Source: Calliopsis andreniformis (Eukaryota; Arthropoda; Insecta; Hymenoptera; Andrenidae). From it: a DNA stretch of 64,000 nt. The position numbers and the translations under genes were made by a program. The number at the start of each line of letters is the position of its first letter. Position 1 is the stretch's first letter. Shown piece after piece: positions 35,920-49,289 of this stretch. The DNA lies in assembly GCF_051401765.1 (NCBI RefSeq), contig NW_027480423.1, forward strand, positions 11,222,001 through 11,286,000, given 5' to 3'. The notes under the pieces were generated by a model, which had not been told where the DNA came from, did no database searches, and was given only the letters and a program-made list of their open reading frames with translations.

Positions 35920-37206
35920 AACGTACAAATGACCATAACTTTCACACTGGGTGCAATTATTCGTTTTATACGATGGAAAAGCTATTGTATTTATATTGTA
36001 TTTTATGCTCCTGGCGTTGACTTCTTAGGCCCTAAGTATTCGATCTTGTGGAGCAATGCCTCATAGTTAAGTCTGGGATGCCCGAAACGGCGAAATGATC
36101 GTTACTTTCACACTGGTTGCAATTATTCATGCTATACGATTGAAGAACTGTTGCATTTTAATTGTATATTCTGCTTCTGTATTTGAATTCTAAGGTCCTA
36201 GCTATTCGATCTGGTGGGGCAACGCCTCAGAGTTAAGCCTAGGATGCCCGAAACGTCGAAATGGTCATTACTTTCGCACTGGTTGCAATTATCCCTGTTA
36301 TACGATGGTAAAACTGTTGTATTTTTATTGTATTGTATGCTTCAGGCGATGACTTCTAAGGCCCTAACTATTCGATCTGGTGTAGCAACGCACTAGGGTG
36401 AAGCCTAGGTTGCCCGGAACGTGGAAATGACCATAACTTTCACACTGTTTGCCATTATTCGTTTTATACGATGGAAAAGCTGTTGTATTTATATCATATT
36501 TTATGCTTCTGGCGTTGACTTCTTAGGTCCCAACTATTCTATCTGGTGGAACGACGCCCTCGGGTCAAGCCTAGGTTGCCCGGAACGTAGAAGTGACCAT
36601 TACTTTCACACTGGTAGCAATTATACGTTTTATACGATGGAAAGACTGTTGTATTTATTTTGTAGTTTATGCTTATGGCGTAGACTTCTAAGGCCCTAAC
36701 TCTTCGATCCGGTGGAGCAACGCCTCAGAGTTAAGCCTAGGATGCGCGAAACGTCGATATGATCATTACTTACGCACTGGTTGCAATTAGTCATGCTATA
36801 CGATGGAAAAACTGTTGCATTTTTTTGTATTTTATGCTTCTGGCGTTGACTTCTAAGGCCGTAGCTATTAGCTGTGGTGGAGCAACGCCCTACAGTGACG
36901 TCTAGGTTGCCCGGAACGTAGAAATGACCATTACTTTCACAATGTTTGCAATTATTCGTTTTATACGATGGAAAAGCTGTAGTATTTATATCGTATTTTA
37001 TGCTTCTGGCGTTGACCTCTTAGGCCCTAACTATTCCGTCTGGTGGAACAACGCCCTGGAGTGAAGCCTAGGTTGCCCGGAACGTAGAAATGACCATAAC
37101 TTTCACACTGGTAGCAATTATTCGTTTTATACATGGAAAAACTGTTCTATTTATCTTGTATTTTATGCTTTCGGCGTTGACTTCTAAGGCCCTACCTATC
37201 CGATCT
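35920..37206 (+). repeat. ~8-monomer segment duplicated at 40,064-41,350, left copy
   Basis: Constant offset of 4,144 (25 monomers). Shared rare strings include CTGCTTCTGTATTTGAATTC, GGTGGGGCAACGCCTCAGAG, CGATGGTAAAACTG, TTATACGATGGAAAGACTG and CTGTAGTATTTATATCG. The few differences seen include GCTTCAGGCG against GCTTAAGGCG at about 36,340/40,484. Confidence 0.85.
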
Positions 37207-40063
37207 GGCGGAGCAACGCCCTCGAGTGAAGCCTAGGTTGCCCGGAACGTAGAAATGACCATAACTTCACACTGGTTGCTATTATTCGTCTTATACGGTG
37301 AAAAAACTGTTATATTTATGTTGCATTTTATGCTTCTGGCGTTGACTTCTTAGGCCCTAACTATTCGATCTGTTGGAACAACGCCCTAGAGTGAAGCCTG
37401 CGATGCCCGGAACGTAGAAATGATCATTACCTTCACGCTTGTTGCAATTATTCCTGTTATACGATGAAAAAACTGTTGTATTTTTATTGCTTTTTTAACT
37501 TCAGGCGTTGACTTCTAAGGCCGTAGCTATTAGCTGTGGTGGAGCAACGCCCTACACTGACGTCTAGGTTGCCCGGAACGTAGAAATGACCATTACTTTC
37601 ACAATGTTTGCAATTATTCACTTTATACAATGGAAAAACTGTTGTACTTATATCGTATTTTATTCTTCTGGCGTTGACTTCTTAGGCCCTGTCTGTTCGA
37701 TCTGGTAGAACAGCGCCCTAGAATGAAGCCTAGGTAGCCCGGAACGTAGAAATGACTATTACTTTCACACTGTTTGCAAATATACATTATATACGATGGA
37801 AAAGCTGTTGAACTTATATTGTAATTTATGCTTCGGGCGTTGACTTCTAAGGCCCTAGCTATTCGATCTGGTGGAGCAACGGCCTAGAGTGAAGCCTAGG
37901 TTGCCCGGAACGTAGAAATGACCATAACTTTCACAATGGTTGCCATTATTCGTTTTATACGATGGAAAAGCTGTTGTATTTATATCGTATTTTATGCTTC
38001 TGGCGTCGACTTCTTAGGCCCCAACTATTCCATCTGGTGGAGCAACGCCCTAGGGTGAGGCCTAGGTTGCCCGGAACGTAGAAATGACCATTACCTTCAC
38101 ACTGGTTGCAATTATTCCTGTTATACGATGGAAATACTGTTGCATCTTTATTGTATTTTATGCATCTGGCGTTGACTTCTTAGGCCCCAACTATTCGATC
38201 TGGTGGAGCAACGTCCTAGAGTGAAGCCTAGGTTGCCCGGAACGTACAAATGACCATAACATTCACACTGGTTACCATTATTCGTTTTATACGATGGAAA
38301 AGCTGTTGTATTTATATCGTATTTTATGCTTCTGGCGCTGACTTCTTAGGCCCTAACTATTCGATCTGGTGGAACAACGCCCTAGAGTGAAGCCTGCGAT
38401 GCCCGGAACGTAGAAATGATCATTACCTTCACGCTTGTTGCAATTATTCCTGTTATACGATGAAAAAACTGTTGTATTTTTATTGCATTTTTTCCTTCAG
38501 GCGTTGACTTCTAAGGCCGTAGCTATTCGATGTGGTGGAGCAACGTCCTAGAGTGACGTCTAGGTTGCCCGGAACGTAGAAATGACCATTACTTTCACAC
38601 TGTTTGCAAATATACATTAGATACGATGGAAACGCTGTTGCATTTATATTGTATTTTATGCTTCTGGCGTTGACTTCTTAGGCCCTAACTATTTGGTCTG
38701 GTGGAGCAACGCCCTAGAGTGACGCTTAGGTTGCCCGGAACGTCGAACGTACCATTACCTTCACACTGGTTGCAATTATTCCTGTTATACGATAGAAAAG
38801 CTGTTGCATCTTTATTGTATTTTATGCTTCTGGCGTTGACTTCTTAGGACCTAACCATTCGATCTGGTGGAGCAACGCCCTAGAGTGAAACCTAGGTTAC
38901 ACGGAACGTAGAAATGACCATTACTTTCACAATGTTTGCAATTATTCGTTTTATACGATGGAAAAGCTGTAGTATTTATATCGTATTTTATGCTTCTGGC
39001 GTTGACCTCTTAGGCCCAAACTATTCCATCTGTTGGAACAACGCCCTGGAGTGAAGCCTAGGTTGCCCGGAACGTAGAAATGACCATAACTTTCACACTG
39101 GTAGCAATTATTCGTTTTATACATGGAAAAACTGTTCTATTTATCTTGTATTTTATGCTTTCGGCGTTGACTTCTAAGGCCCTACCTATCCGATCTGGCG
39201 GAGCAACGCCCTCGAGTGAAGCCTAGGTTGCCCGGAACGTAGAAATGACCATAACTTTCACACTGTTTGCCATTATTCGTTTTATACGATGGAAGAGCTG
39301 TTGTATTTATATCGTATTTTATGCTTCTGGCGTTGACTCCTTAGGCCCTAACTATTCCATCTGGTGGAACAACGCACTAGGGTGAAGCCTAGGTTGTCCG
39401 GAACGTAGAAATGACCATAGCTTTCGCACTGGTAGCAATTATTCGTTTTATACTTGTAAGAACTGTTCTATTTATTTTGTATTTTATGCTTCTGGCGTTG
39501 ACTTCTAAGGCCCTAAATATTCGATCTGGTGGTAGAACGCCCTAGAGTGAAGCCTAGGTTGCCCGGAACGTAGAAATGACCATTACTTTCACACTGGTTG
39601 CAATTATTCCTGTTATACGATGGAAAAACTCTTTTATATTTATCGTATTTTTAGCTTCGGGCGTTGACTTGTATGGCCCTACCTATTCGATCTGGTGGAG
39701 CAACACCCTACAGTGAAGCCTAGGTTGTCCGGAACGTAGATATGACCATAACCTTCACACAGGTTGCAATTATTCGTTTTATACGATTGAAAGACTGTTG
39801 TATTTATTTTGTAGTTTATGCTTCTGGCGTTGAATTCCAAGGCCCTAACACTTCGACCTGGTGGAGCAATGCCTCAGAGTTAAGTCTAGGATGCCGGAAA
39901 CATCGAAATGATCATTAATTTCTCACTGGTTGCAACTACTCATGCTAAACGATGGAAAAACTGTTGCATTTTTATTGTTTTTCTGCTTCTGGCTTTGACT
40001 TCTAAGGTCCTAGCTATTCGATCAGGTGAGGCAACGTCCAAGAGGGAAGCCTATGTTGCCCGG

Positions 40064-41350
40064 AACGTAGAAATGACCATAACTTTCACACTGGGTGCAA
40101 TTATTCGTTTTATACGATGGAAAAGCTATTGTATTTATATTGTATTTTATGCTCCTGGCGTTGACTTCTTAGGCCCTAACTATTCGATCTTGTGGAGCAA
40201 TGCCTCATAGTTAAGTCTGGGATGCCCGAAACGGCGAAATGATCGTTACTTTCACACTGGTTGCAATTATTCATGCTATACGATTGAAGAACTGTTGCAT
40301 TTTAATTGTATTTTCTGCTTCTGTATTTGAATTCTAAGGTCCTAGCTATTCGATCTGGTGGGGCAACGCCTCAGAGTTAAGCCTAGGATGCCCGAAACGT
40401 CGAAATGGTCATTACTTTCGCACTGGTTGCAATTATCCCTGTTATACGATGGTAAAACTGTTGTATTTTTATTGTATTGTATGCTTAAGGCGATGACTTC
40501 TAAGGCCCTAACTATTCGATCTGGTGTAGCAACGCACTAGGGTGAAGCCTAGGTTGCCCGGAACGTGGAAATGACCATAACTTTTACACTGTTTGCCATT
40601 ATTCGTTTTATACGATGGAAAAGCTGTTGCATTTATATCATATTTTATGCTTCTGGCGTTGACTTCTTAGGTCCCAACTATTCCATCTGGTGGAACGACG
40701 CCCTCGGGTCAAGCCTAGGTTGCCCGGAACGTAGAAGTGACCATTACTTTCACACTGGTAGCAATTATACGTTTTATACGATGGAAAGACTGTTGTATTT
40801 ATTTTGTAGTTTATGCTTATGGCGTTGGCTTCTAAGGCCCTAACTCTTCGATCCGGTGGAGCAACACCTCAGAGTTAAGCCTAGGATGCGCGAAACGTCG
40901 ATATGATCATTACTTACGCACTGGTTGCAATTAGTCATGCTATACGATGGAAAAACTGTTGCATTTTTTTGTATTTTATGCTTCTGGCGTTGACTTCTAA
41001 GGCCGTAGCTATTAGCTGTGGTGGAGCAACGCCCTACCGTGACATCTAGGTTGCCCGGAACGTAGAAATGACCATTACTTTCACAATGTTTGCAATTATT
41101 CGTTTTATACGATGGAAAAGCTGTAGTATTTATATCGTATTTTATGCTTCTGGCGTTGACCTCTTAGGCCCTAACTATTCCATCTGGTGGAACAACGCCC
41201 TGGAGTGAAGCCTAGGTTGCCCGGAACGTAGAAATGACCATAACTTTCACACTGGTAGCAATTATTCGTTTTATACATGGAAAAACTGTTCTATTTATCT
41301 TGTATTTTATGCTTTCGGCGTTGACTTCTAAGGCCCTACCTATCCGATCT
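40064..41350 (+). repeat. ~8-monomer segment, right copy
   Basis: Partner of 35,920-37,206. After 41,350 it switches to GGAACAACGCCCTAGAG with GCCTGCGATGCC, skipping one monomer compared with the left copy (offset falls to about 3,979), and then continues as a copy of 34,570 onward. Confidence 0.85.
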
Positions 41351-41366
41351 GGCGGAACAACGCCCT

Positions 41367-42271
41367 AGAGTGAAGCCTGCGATGCCCGGAACGTAGAAAT
41401 GATCATTACCTTCACGCTTGTTGCAATTATTCCTGTTATACGATGAAAGAACTGTTGTATTTTTATTGCTTTTTTAACTTCAGGCGTTGACTTCTAAGGC
41501 CGTAGCTATTCGATGTGGTGGAGCAACGTCCTACAGTGACGTCTAGGTTGCGCGGAACGTAGAAATGATGATTACTTTCACAATGTTTGCAATTATTCAC
41601 TTTATACAATGGAAAAACTGTTGTACTTATATCGTATTTTAGTCTTCTGGCGTTGACTTCTTAGGCCCTGTCTGTTCGATCTGGTGGAACAGCGCCCTAG
41701 AATGAAGCCTAGGTAGCCAGGAACGTAGAAATGACTATTACTTTCACACTGTTTGCAAATATACATTATATACGATGGAAAAGCTGTTGCACTTGTATTG
41801 TAATTTATGCTTCGGGCGTTGACTTCTAAGGCCCTTGCTATTCGATCTGGTGGAGCAACGGCCTAGAGTGAAGCCTAGGTTGCCCGGAACGTAGAAATGA
41901 CCATAACTTTCACACTGGTTGCCATTATTCGTTTTATACGATGGAAAAGCTGTTGTATTTATGTCGTATTTTATGATTCTGTTGTCGACTTCTTAGGCCC
42001 CAACTATTCCATCTGGTGGAACAACGCCGTATGGTGAAGCCTAGGTTGCCCGGAACGTAGAAATGACCACAACTTTCACACTGGTTACCATTATTCGTCT
42101 TATATGATGGATAAGCTGTTGTATTTATATCGTATTTTATGCTTCTGGCGTTGACCTCTTAGGCCCTAACTATTCCATCTGGTGGAACAACGCACTAGGG
42201 TGATGCCTAGGTTGTCCGTAACGTAGAAATGTCCATAACTTTCACACTGGTAGCAATTATTCGTTTTATAC
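41367..42271 (+). repeat. Segment matching 34,570-35,640
   Basis: Shares GATGATTACTTTCACAATG, GTAGCCAGGAACGTAG, TTGCACTTGTATTGTAATTT, TATGATTCTGTTGTCGACTT and GTTGTCCGTAACGTAGAAAT. The offset is 6,797 at first and 6,631 after the 34,765-35,096 monomer pair, so this copy is one monomer shorter. Confidence 0.8.
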
Positions 42272-42877
42272 ATGGAAGAACTGTTCTATTTATTTAGTAT
42301 TTTATGCTTCTGGCGTTGACTTCTAAAGCCCTAACTATTCGATCTGGTGGTACAACGCCCTAGAGTGAAGCCTAGGTTGCCCGGTACGTAGAAATGACCA
42401 TCACTTTCACACTGGTTGCAATTATTCCTGTTATACGATGGAAAAACTCTTGTATATTTATCGTATTTTATGCTCGGGCGTTGACTTCTATGGCCCTACC
42501 TATTCGATCTGGTGGAGCAACACCCTACAGTGAAGCCTAGTTTGTCAGGAACGTAGATATGACCATAACCTTCACACAGGTTGCAATTATTCGTTTTATA
42601 CGATTGAAAGACTGTTGCATTTATTTTGTAGTTTATGCTTCTGGCGTTGAATTCCAAGGCCCTAACACTTCGACCTGGTGGAGCAATGCCTCAGAGTTAA
42701 GTCTAGGATGCCCGAAACGTCGAAATGATCATTAATTTCTCACTGGTTGCAACTATTCATGCCATACGATGGAAAAACTGTTGCATTTTTATTGTTTTTT
42801 GTGCTTCTGGCTTTGACTTCTAAGGTCCTAGCTATTCGATCAGGTGAGGCAACGTCCAGGAGGGAAGCCTACGTTGC
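42057..42877 (+). repeat. Segment matching 39,240-40,060
   Basis: Offset 2,817 (17 monomers). Shared strings are GTAGATATGACCATAACC, ACGATTGAAAGACTG, TTGAATTCCAAGGCCC, CACTTCGACCTGG and CAGGTGAGGCAACGTCC. The run GTAGATATG to GTTGAATTCC is also recognisable at about 26,632-26,735 in the first type A zone, which ties the two type A zones together. Confidence 0.8.
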
Positions 42878-43860
42878 CCGGAACGTAGAAATGACCATAA
42901 CATTCACACTGGTAGCAATTATTCGTTTTATACATGGAAAAACTGTTCTACTTATTTTGTATTTTATGCTTCTGGCGTTGACTTCTAAGGCCCTACCTAC
43001 TCGATCTGGCGGAGCAACACCCTACAGTGAAGCCTAGGTTGCTCGGAACGTAGAAATGACCATTACTTTCACACTGTTTGCTAATATACATTATACACGA
43101 TGGAAAGGCTGTTGTATTTATATTTTATTTTATACTTCTGGCGTTGACTTCTTAGGCTCTAACTATTTAACCTGGTGGAGCACCGCCCTAGAGTGAAGAG
43201 TAGTTTGCCCGGAACGTAGAACATACCATTACCTTCACACTGGTTGCAATTATTCCTGTTATACGATGGAAAAACTGTTGCATCTTTATTGTATTTTATG
43301 CTTCTGGCGTTGAGTTCTCAGGCCCCAAGTATTCGATCTGGTGGAACAACGCCCTAGGGTGAAGCCTAGGTTGCCCGGAACGTAGAAATGACCAACTCTT
43401 TGACACTGGTAGCAATTATTCGTTCTATACATGGAAAATCTGTTGTATTTATTTTGTATTTTATGCTTCTGGCGTTGACTTCTAAGGCACTAACTATTCG
43501 ATCAGGTGGAGCAACGCCCTAGAGTGAAGCCTAGGTTGTCCGGAACGTACAAATGACCATTACATTCACACTGGTTGCAATTATTCCTGTTATACGGTGG
43601 AAAAACTGTTGCATCTTTATTGTATTTTATGCTTCTGGCGTTGACTTCTTAGGCCCTAACTATTCGATCTGGTGGAGCAACGTCCTAGAGTGAAGCCTAG
43701 GTTGCCCGGAACGTAGAAATGGCCATAACTTTCACACTGGTTACCATTATTCGTTTTATATGATGGATAAGCTGTTGTATTTATATCGTATTTTATGCTT
43801 CTGGCGTTGACCTCTCAGGCCCTAACTATTCCATCTGGTGGAACAACGCACTAGGGTGAT

Positions 43861-46800
43861 GCCTAGGTTGCCGGAACGTAGAAATGACCATAACTTTCAC
43901 ACTGGTTGCTATTATTCGTTTTATACGATGGAAAAACTGTTTTATTTATTTTGTATTTTATGCTTCGGTCGTTGACTTCTAAATAACTAACTGATTGATC
44001 TGGTGGAGCAACGCCCTACAGTGAAGCCTAGGTGGCCCGGAACGTAGAAATGACCATAACTTTCACACTGGATGCTATTATTCGTTCTATACGATGGAAA
44101 AACTGTTATATTTATATTGTATCTTATGCTGCTGGCGTTGACTTCATAGGCCCTAACAATTCGTTCTGGTGGAACAACGCCCTAGAGTGATGCCTAGGTT
44201 GCCTGGAACGTACAAATGACCATCACTTTCACACGGGTTGCAATTATTCCTGTTATAGGATGGAAAGACGGTTGTATTTTTATTGTATTTTATGCTTCAG
44301 GCGTTGACTTCTGAGGCCGTAGCCATTCGATGTGGTGGAAGAACGCCATAGGGTGAAGCCTAGGTTGCCCGGAACGTAGAAATGACCATAACTTTCATAC
44401 TGGTGGAAATTATTCGTTTTATATGATGGAAGAACTGTTGTATTTATATTGTATTTTATGCTTCTGGCGTTGATTTCTTAGGCCTTAACTATTCAATCTG
44501 GTGGAACAACGCCCTAGTGTGAGGCCTAGGTTGCCCGGAACGTAGAAGTGACGATAACTTTCACACTGGTTGCTATTATTCGTTCCATACGATGGAAAAA
44601 CTGTTATATTTATATTGTATTTTATGCTTCGGGCGTTGACTTCTAAGGCCCTAGCTGTTTGATCTGGTGGAGCAACGCCCTAGAGTGAAGCCCAGGTTCC
44701 CCGAACGTAGAAATGACCATAACGTTCACACTGGTTGCTATTATTCGTTTTATACAATGGAAGAACAGTTCTATTTATTTTGTATTTTATGCTTCGGTCG
44801 TTGACTTCTAAGGACCTAACTGTTTGATCTGGTGGAGCAACGCCCTAGAGTGAAGCCTAGGTTGCCCGGAACGTTGAAGTGACCATAACTTTCACACTGG
44901 TTGCTATTATTCGTTCTATACGATGGAAAAACTGTTATATTTATATTGTATCTTATGCTTCTGGCGTTGACTTCTTAGGCCCTAACAATTCGATCAGGTG
45001 GAACAACGCCCTAGAGTGAAGCCTAGGTTGCCTGGAACGTACAAATGACCATCACTTTCACACGGGTTGCAATTATTCCTGTTATAGGACGGAAAGACTG
45101 TTGTACTTTTATTGTATTTTATGCTTCAGGCATTGACTTCTGAGGCCGTTGCTATTCGATGTAGTGGAACAACGCCCTAGAGTGAGGCCTAGGTTGCCCG
45201 GAACGTAGAAATGGCCATCACTTCCATACTGGTAGCAATTATTCGTTTTATACGATGGAAAAACTGTTCTATTTAATTTGTATTTTATGCTTCGGGCGTT
45301 GACTTCTAAGGCCCTAAATATTCAATCTGTTGAAGCAACGCCCTAGGGTGAAGCCGAGGTTGCCCGGAAAGTAGAAATGACCATAACTTTCACACTGGAT
45401 GCTATTATACGTTCTATACGATGGAAAAACTGTTATATTTATATTGTATCTTATGCTTCTGGCGTTGACTTCTAAGGCACTAACTATTCGATCTGGTGGA
45501 GCAACGCAATAGAGTGAGGCCTAGGTTGCCCGGAACGTACAATTGGCCATCACTTTCAAACTGGTTGCAATTGTTCGTTTTATACGATGGAAAGACTGTT
45601 GTATTTTTATTGTATTTTATGCTTCAGGCGTTGACTTCTGAGGCCGTAGCTATTCGATGTGGTGGATCAACGCTCTAGAGTGTAGCCTAGGTCGCTCGGA
45701 ATGTAGAAATGACCATAACATTCACACTGGTTGAAATTATTCGTTTTATACGATGGAAAGACTGTTGTATTTTTATTGTATTTTATGCTTCAGGCGTTGA
45801 CTTCTGAGGCCGTAGCTATTCGATGTGGTGGATCAACGCTCTAGAGTGTAGCCTAGGTTGCTCGGAATGTAGAAATGACGTTAACTTTCATACTGGTTGC
45901 AATTAATCCTTTTATACGATGGAAAAACTGTTGTATTTTTATTGCATTTTATGCTTCGGGCATTGACTTCTAAGGCTCTAACTATTCAATCTGCTCGAGC
46001 AACGCCCTATGGTGTAGCCTAGGTTGCCCGGAAAGTAGAAATGACCATAACTTTCATACTGGTTGCAATTATTCGTTTTATATGATGGAAAAACTGTTGT
46101 ATTTATATTGCATTTTATGCTGCTGGCGTTCACTTCTTAGGCCCTAACTATTCAATCTGGTGGAACAACGCTCTGTGGTGAACCCTAGGTTGCCCGGAAC
46201 GTAGAAATGATCATAACTTTCACACTGGTTGCAATTATTCGTTTTATATGATGGAAAAACTGTTGTATTTATATTGTATTTTATGCTGCTGGCGTTCACT
46301 TCTTAGGCCCTAACTATTCGATCTGGTGGAACAACGGCCTGGGGTGAAGGCTAGGTTGCCCGGAACGTAGAAATGACCATAACTTTCACACTGGTTGCTA
46401 TTATTCGTTTTATACGATGGAAAAACTGTTGTGTTTATATTGTTTTTTATTCTTCTGGCGTTGACTTCTAAGGCACTGACTATTCGATCTGGTGGAGCAA
46501 CGCCCTAGAGTAAAGCCTAGGTTGCCCGTAAAGTAGAAATGACCATAGCTTTCATACTGGTTGCAATTATTCGTTTTGTATGATGGAAAAACTGTTGTAT
46601 TTATATTGTATTTTATGCTTCTGGCGTTCACTTCTTAGGCCCTAACTATTCGATCTGGTGGAACAACGCCCTATGGTGAAGCCTAGGTTGACCGGAACGT
46701 AGAAATGACCATAACTTTCACACCGGTAGCAATTATTCGTTTTACACGATGGAAAAACTGTTGCATTTTTATTGCATTTTATGCGTCGGGCGTTGTCTTC

Positions 46801-47439
46801 TAAGGCCCTAACTATTCAATCTGTTGGAGCGACGCCCTATGGTGAAGCCTAGGTTGACCGGAACGTAGAAATGACCATAACTTTCACACCGGTAGCAATT
46901 ATTCGTTTTACACGATGGAAAAACTGTTATATTTATTTTGTATTTTATGCATCGGGCGTTGACTTCTAAGGCCCTAACTATTCAATCTGTTGGAGCAACG
47001 CCCTAGGGTGTAGCCTAGGTTGCCCGGAAAGTAGAAATGACGTTATCTTTCATACTGGTTGCTATTATTCGTTTTATACGATGGAAAAACTGTTGTATTT
47101 ATATTGTATCTTATGCTTCTGGCGTTGACTTCTAAGGCACTAACTATTCGATCTGGTGGAGCAACGCCCTAGAGTGAAGCCTAAGTTGCCCGGAACGTAG
47201 CAATTACCATCACTTTCAAACTGGTTGCAAATATTCCTGTTATATGATGGAAAAACTGTTGTATTTTTATTGCATTTTATGCTTCGGGCATTGACTTCTA
47301 AGGCCCTAACTATTCAATCTGTAGGAGCATCGCCCTAGGGTGTAGCCTAGGTTGCCCGTAAAGTAGAAATGACCATAACTTTCACACCGGTAGCAATTAT
47401 TCGTTTTACACGATGGAAAAACTGTTATATTTATTTTGT
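43861..47439 (+). repeat. Second type B zone
   Basis: Type B classes reappear: CCTGGAACGTACAAATGACC with ATAGGATGGAAAGAC (about 44,205-44,270 and 45,030-45,095), GCTGCTGGCGTTCACTTC, CACCGGTAGCAATTATTCG with TTTTACACGATGG (46,705, 46,867 and 47,375), and CCCTATGGTG. The stretch 46,400-46,760 resembles 32,310-32,500. The GGCACTAAC variant, dominant further right, becomes frequent here. Two adjacent near-identical monomers lie at about 45,575-45,890. No gene. Confidence 0.85.
45575..45890 (+). repeat. Adjacent near-identical monomers (offset 166)
   Basis: AAAGACTGTTG at 45,591 and 45,757 lies in runs sharing TTGACTTCTGAGGCCGTAGC, GTGGATCAACGCTCTAGAG and TGTAGCCTAGGT. The following words differ (CGCTCGG against TGCTCGG). 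Confidence 0.75.
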
Positions 47440-47447
47440 ATTTTATG

Positions 47448-49080
47448 CTTCTGGCGTTGACTTCTAAGGCACTAACTATTCGATCTGGTGGAGCAACGCC
47501 CTAGAGTGAAGCCTAGGTTGCCCGGAACGTAGAATTGGCCATCACTTTCAAACTGGTCGAAATTATTCCTGTTATATGATGGAAACACTGTTGTATTTTT
47601 TTTGCATTTTATGGTTCGGCCGTTCACTTCTAAGGTCCTAACTATTCAATCTGTTGGAGCAACGCCCTAGAGTGAAGCCTAGGTTGCCCGCAACGTAGAA
47701 TTGGCCATCACTTTCCTAATTGGTCGCAATTATTCCTGTTATATGATGGTAACACTGTTGTATTTTTTTTGCATTTTATGGTTCGGGCTTTGACTTCTAA
47801 GGCCCTAACTATTCAATCTGTTGGAGCAAGGCCCTAGGGTGAAGCCTAGGTTGCTCGGAAAGTAGAAATGACCATAAGTTTCATACTGGTTGCAATTATT
47901 CGTTTTATACGATGGAAAAACTGTTGTATTTATATTGTATTTTATGCTTCTGGCGTTGACTTCTAAGGCACTATCTATTCGATCTGGTGGAGCAACGCCC
48001 TAGATAGAAGCCTAGTTTGCCCGGAACGTAGAATTGTCCATCACTTTCAAACTGGTTGCATTTATTCCTGTTATATGATGGAAACACTGTTGTATTTTTT
48101 TTGCATTTTATGGTTCGGGCGTTCACTTCTAAGGTCCTAACTATTCAATCTGTTGGAGGAACGCCCTAGGGTGAAGCCTAGCTTGCTCGGAAAGTAGAAA
48201 TGACCATAAGTTTCATACTGGTTGCAATTATTCGTTTTATACGATGGAAACACTGTTGTATTTTTATTGCATTTTATGCTTCGGGCGTTGACTTCTAAGG
48301 CCCTAACTATTCAATCAGTTGGAGCAACGCCCTAGGGTGAAGCCTAGCTTGCCTGGAACGTAGAAATGACCATTACTTTCACACTGTTTGCAATTATTCC
48401 TTTTATACAATGGAAAAGCTGTTGTATTTATATCGTATTTTATGCTTCTGGCGTTTACTTCTAAGGACCTAACTATTCGATCTGGTGGAGCAACGCCCTA
48501 GAGTGAATCCTAGGTTGCTCGGATTGTAGAAATGACCATAACTTTCACACTGGTTGCAATTATTCGTTTTATACGATGGAAACGCCGTTGTATATATATT
48601 GTACTTTATGCCTCTGGCGTTGACTTCTAAGGCCGTAGCTATTAGATGTGGTGGAGGAACGCCCTAGAGTGACTCCTAGGGTGCTCGGAACGTAGGAATG
48701 ACCATTACTTTCACACTGGTTGCAATTATTCGTTTTATACGATGGAAGAGCTGTTGTATTTACATCGTATTTTATGCTTCTGGCGTTGACTTCTAAGGCA
48801 CTAACTATTCGATCTGGTGGAGCAACGCCCTAGAGTGAAGCCTAGGTTGCCCGGAACGTAGAATTGGCCATCATCTTCAAACAGGTCGAAATTATTCCTG
48901 TTATATGATGGAAACACTGTTGCATTTTTTTTGTATTTTATGGTTCGGTCGTAGACTTCTAAGGCCCTAACTATTCAATATGTTGGAGCAACGCCCTAGG
49001 GTGAAGCCTAGGCTGCTCGGAAAGTAGAAATGACAATAAGTTTCATACTGGTTGCAATTATTCGTTTTATACGATGGAAA
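47448..49080 (+). repeat. ~10-monomer module, copy a
   Basis: Matches 49,773-51,405 at a constant offset of 2,325 (14 monomers). The marker CCTAATTGGTCGC is at 47,715 here, at 50,040 in copy b, at 57,679 in a shorter copy, and at 61,333 in copy c. Other shared words are CTAGATAGAAGCC, AACGCCGTTGTATATATATT and GTAGCTATTAGATGTGGTGG. Confidence 0.85.
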
Positions 49081-49289
49081 AGCTGTTGTATTTATATTGT
49101 ATTTTATGCTTCTGGTGTTGACTTCTAAGGCACTAACTATTCGATCTGGTGGAGCAACGCCCTAGAGTGAAGCCTAGGTTTTTCGGAATGTAGAAGTGAC
49201 CATAACATTCACACTTGTTGCAATTATTCGTTTTATACGATGGAAACGCTGTTGTATTTGTTTTGCATTTTATGGTTCGGGCGTTGAGT

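Larger units (their letters stand above)
33531..43860 (+). repeat. Second type A zone, with dispersed duplications
   Basis: Variant classes of the 21,481-27,300 zone return: TACATGG, GCCTGCGATGCCCGG, CTCAGAGTTA, AACAGCGCCCTAGAATGAAG, and AACGTAGATATGACC with ACGATTGAAAGACTG. Long matches inside the zone have several spacings: 35,920-37,206 with 40,064-41,350 (4,144), 34,570-35,640 with 41,367-42,271 (6,797 then 6,631), 39,240-40,060 with 42,057-42,877 (2,817), and 36,930-37,240 with 38,920-39,230 (1,990). No gene; open frames near 34,621, 36,214, 36,421, 39,908, 40,358, 40,565 and 42,747 are read-through and several repeat each other because of these duplications. Confidence 0.85.

Noticed and set aside
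39908..40210. Open frame of about 100 codons on the plus strand as a gene
   Set aside because: Read-through of two monomers. The apparent hydrophobic stretches come from the T-rich part of the repeat, not from a membrane protein gene.
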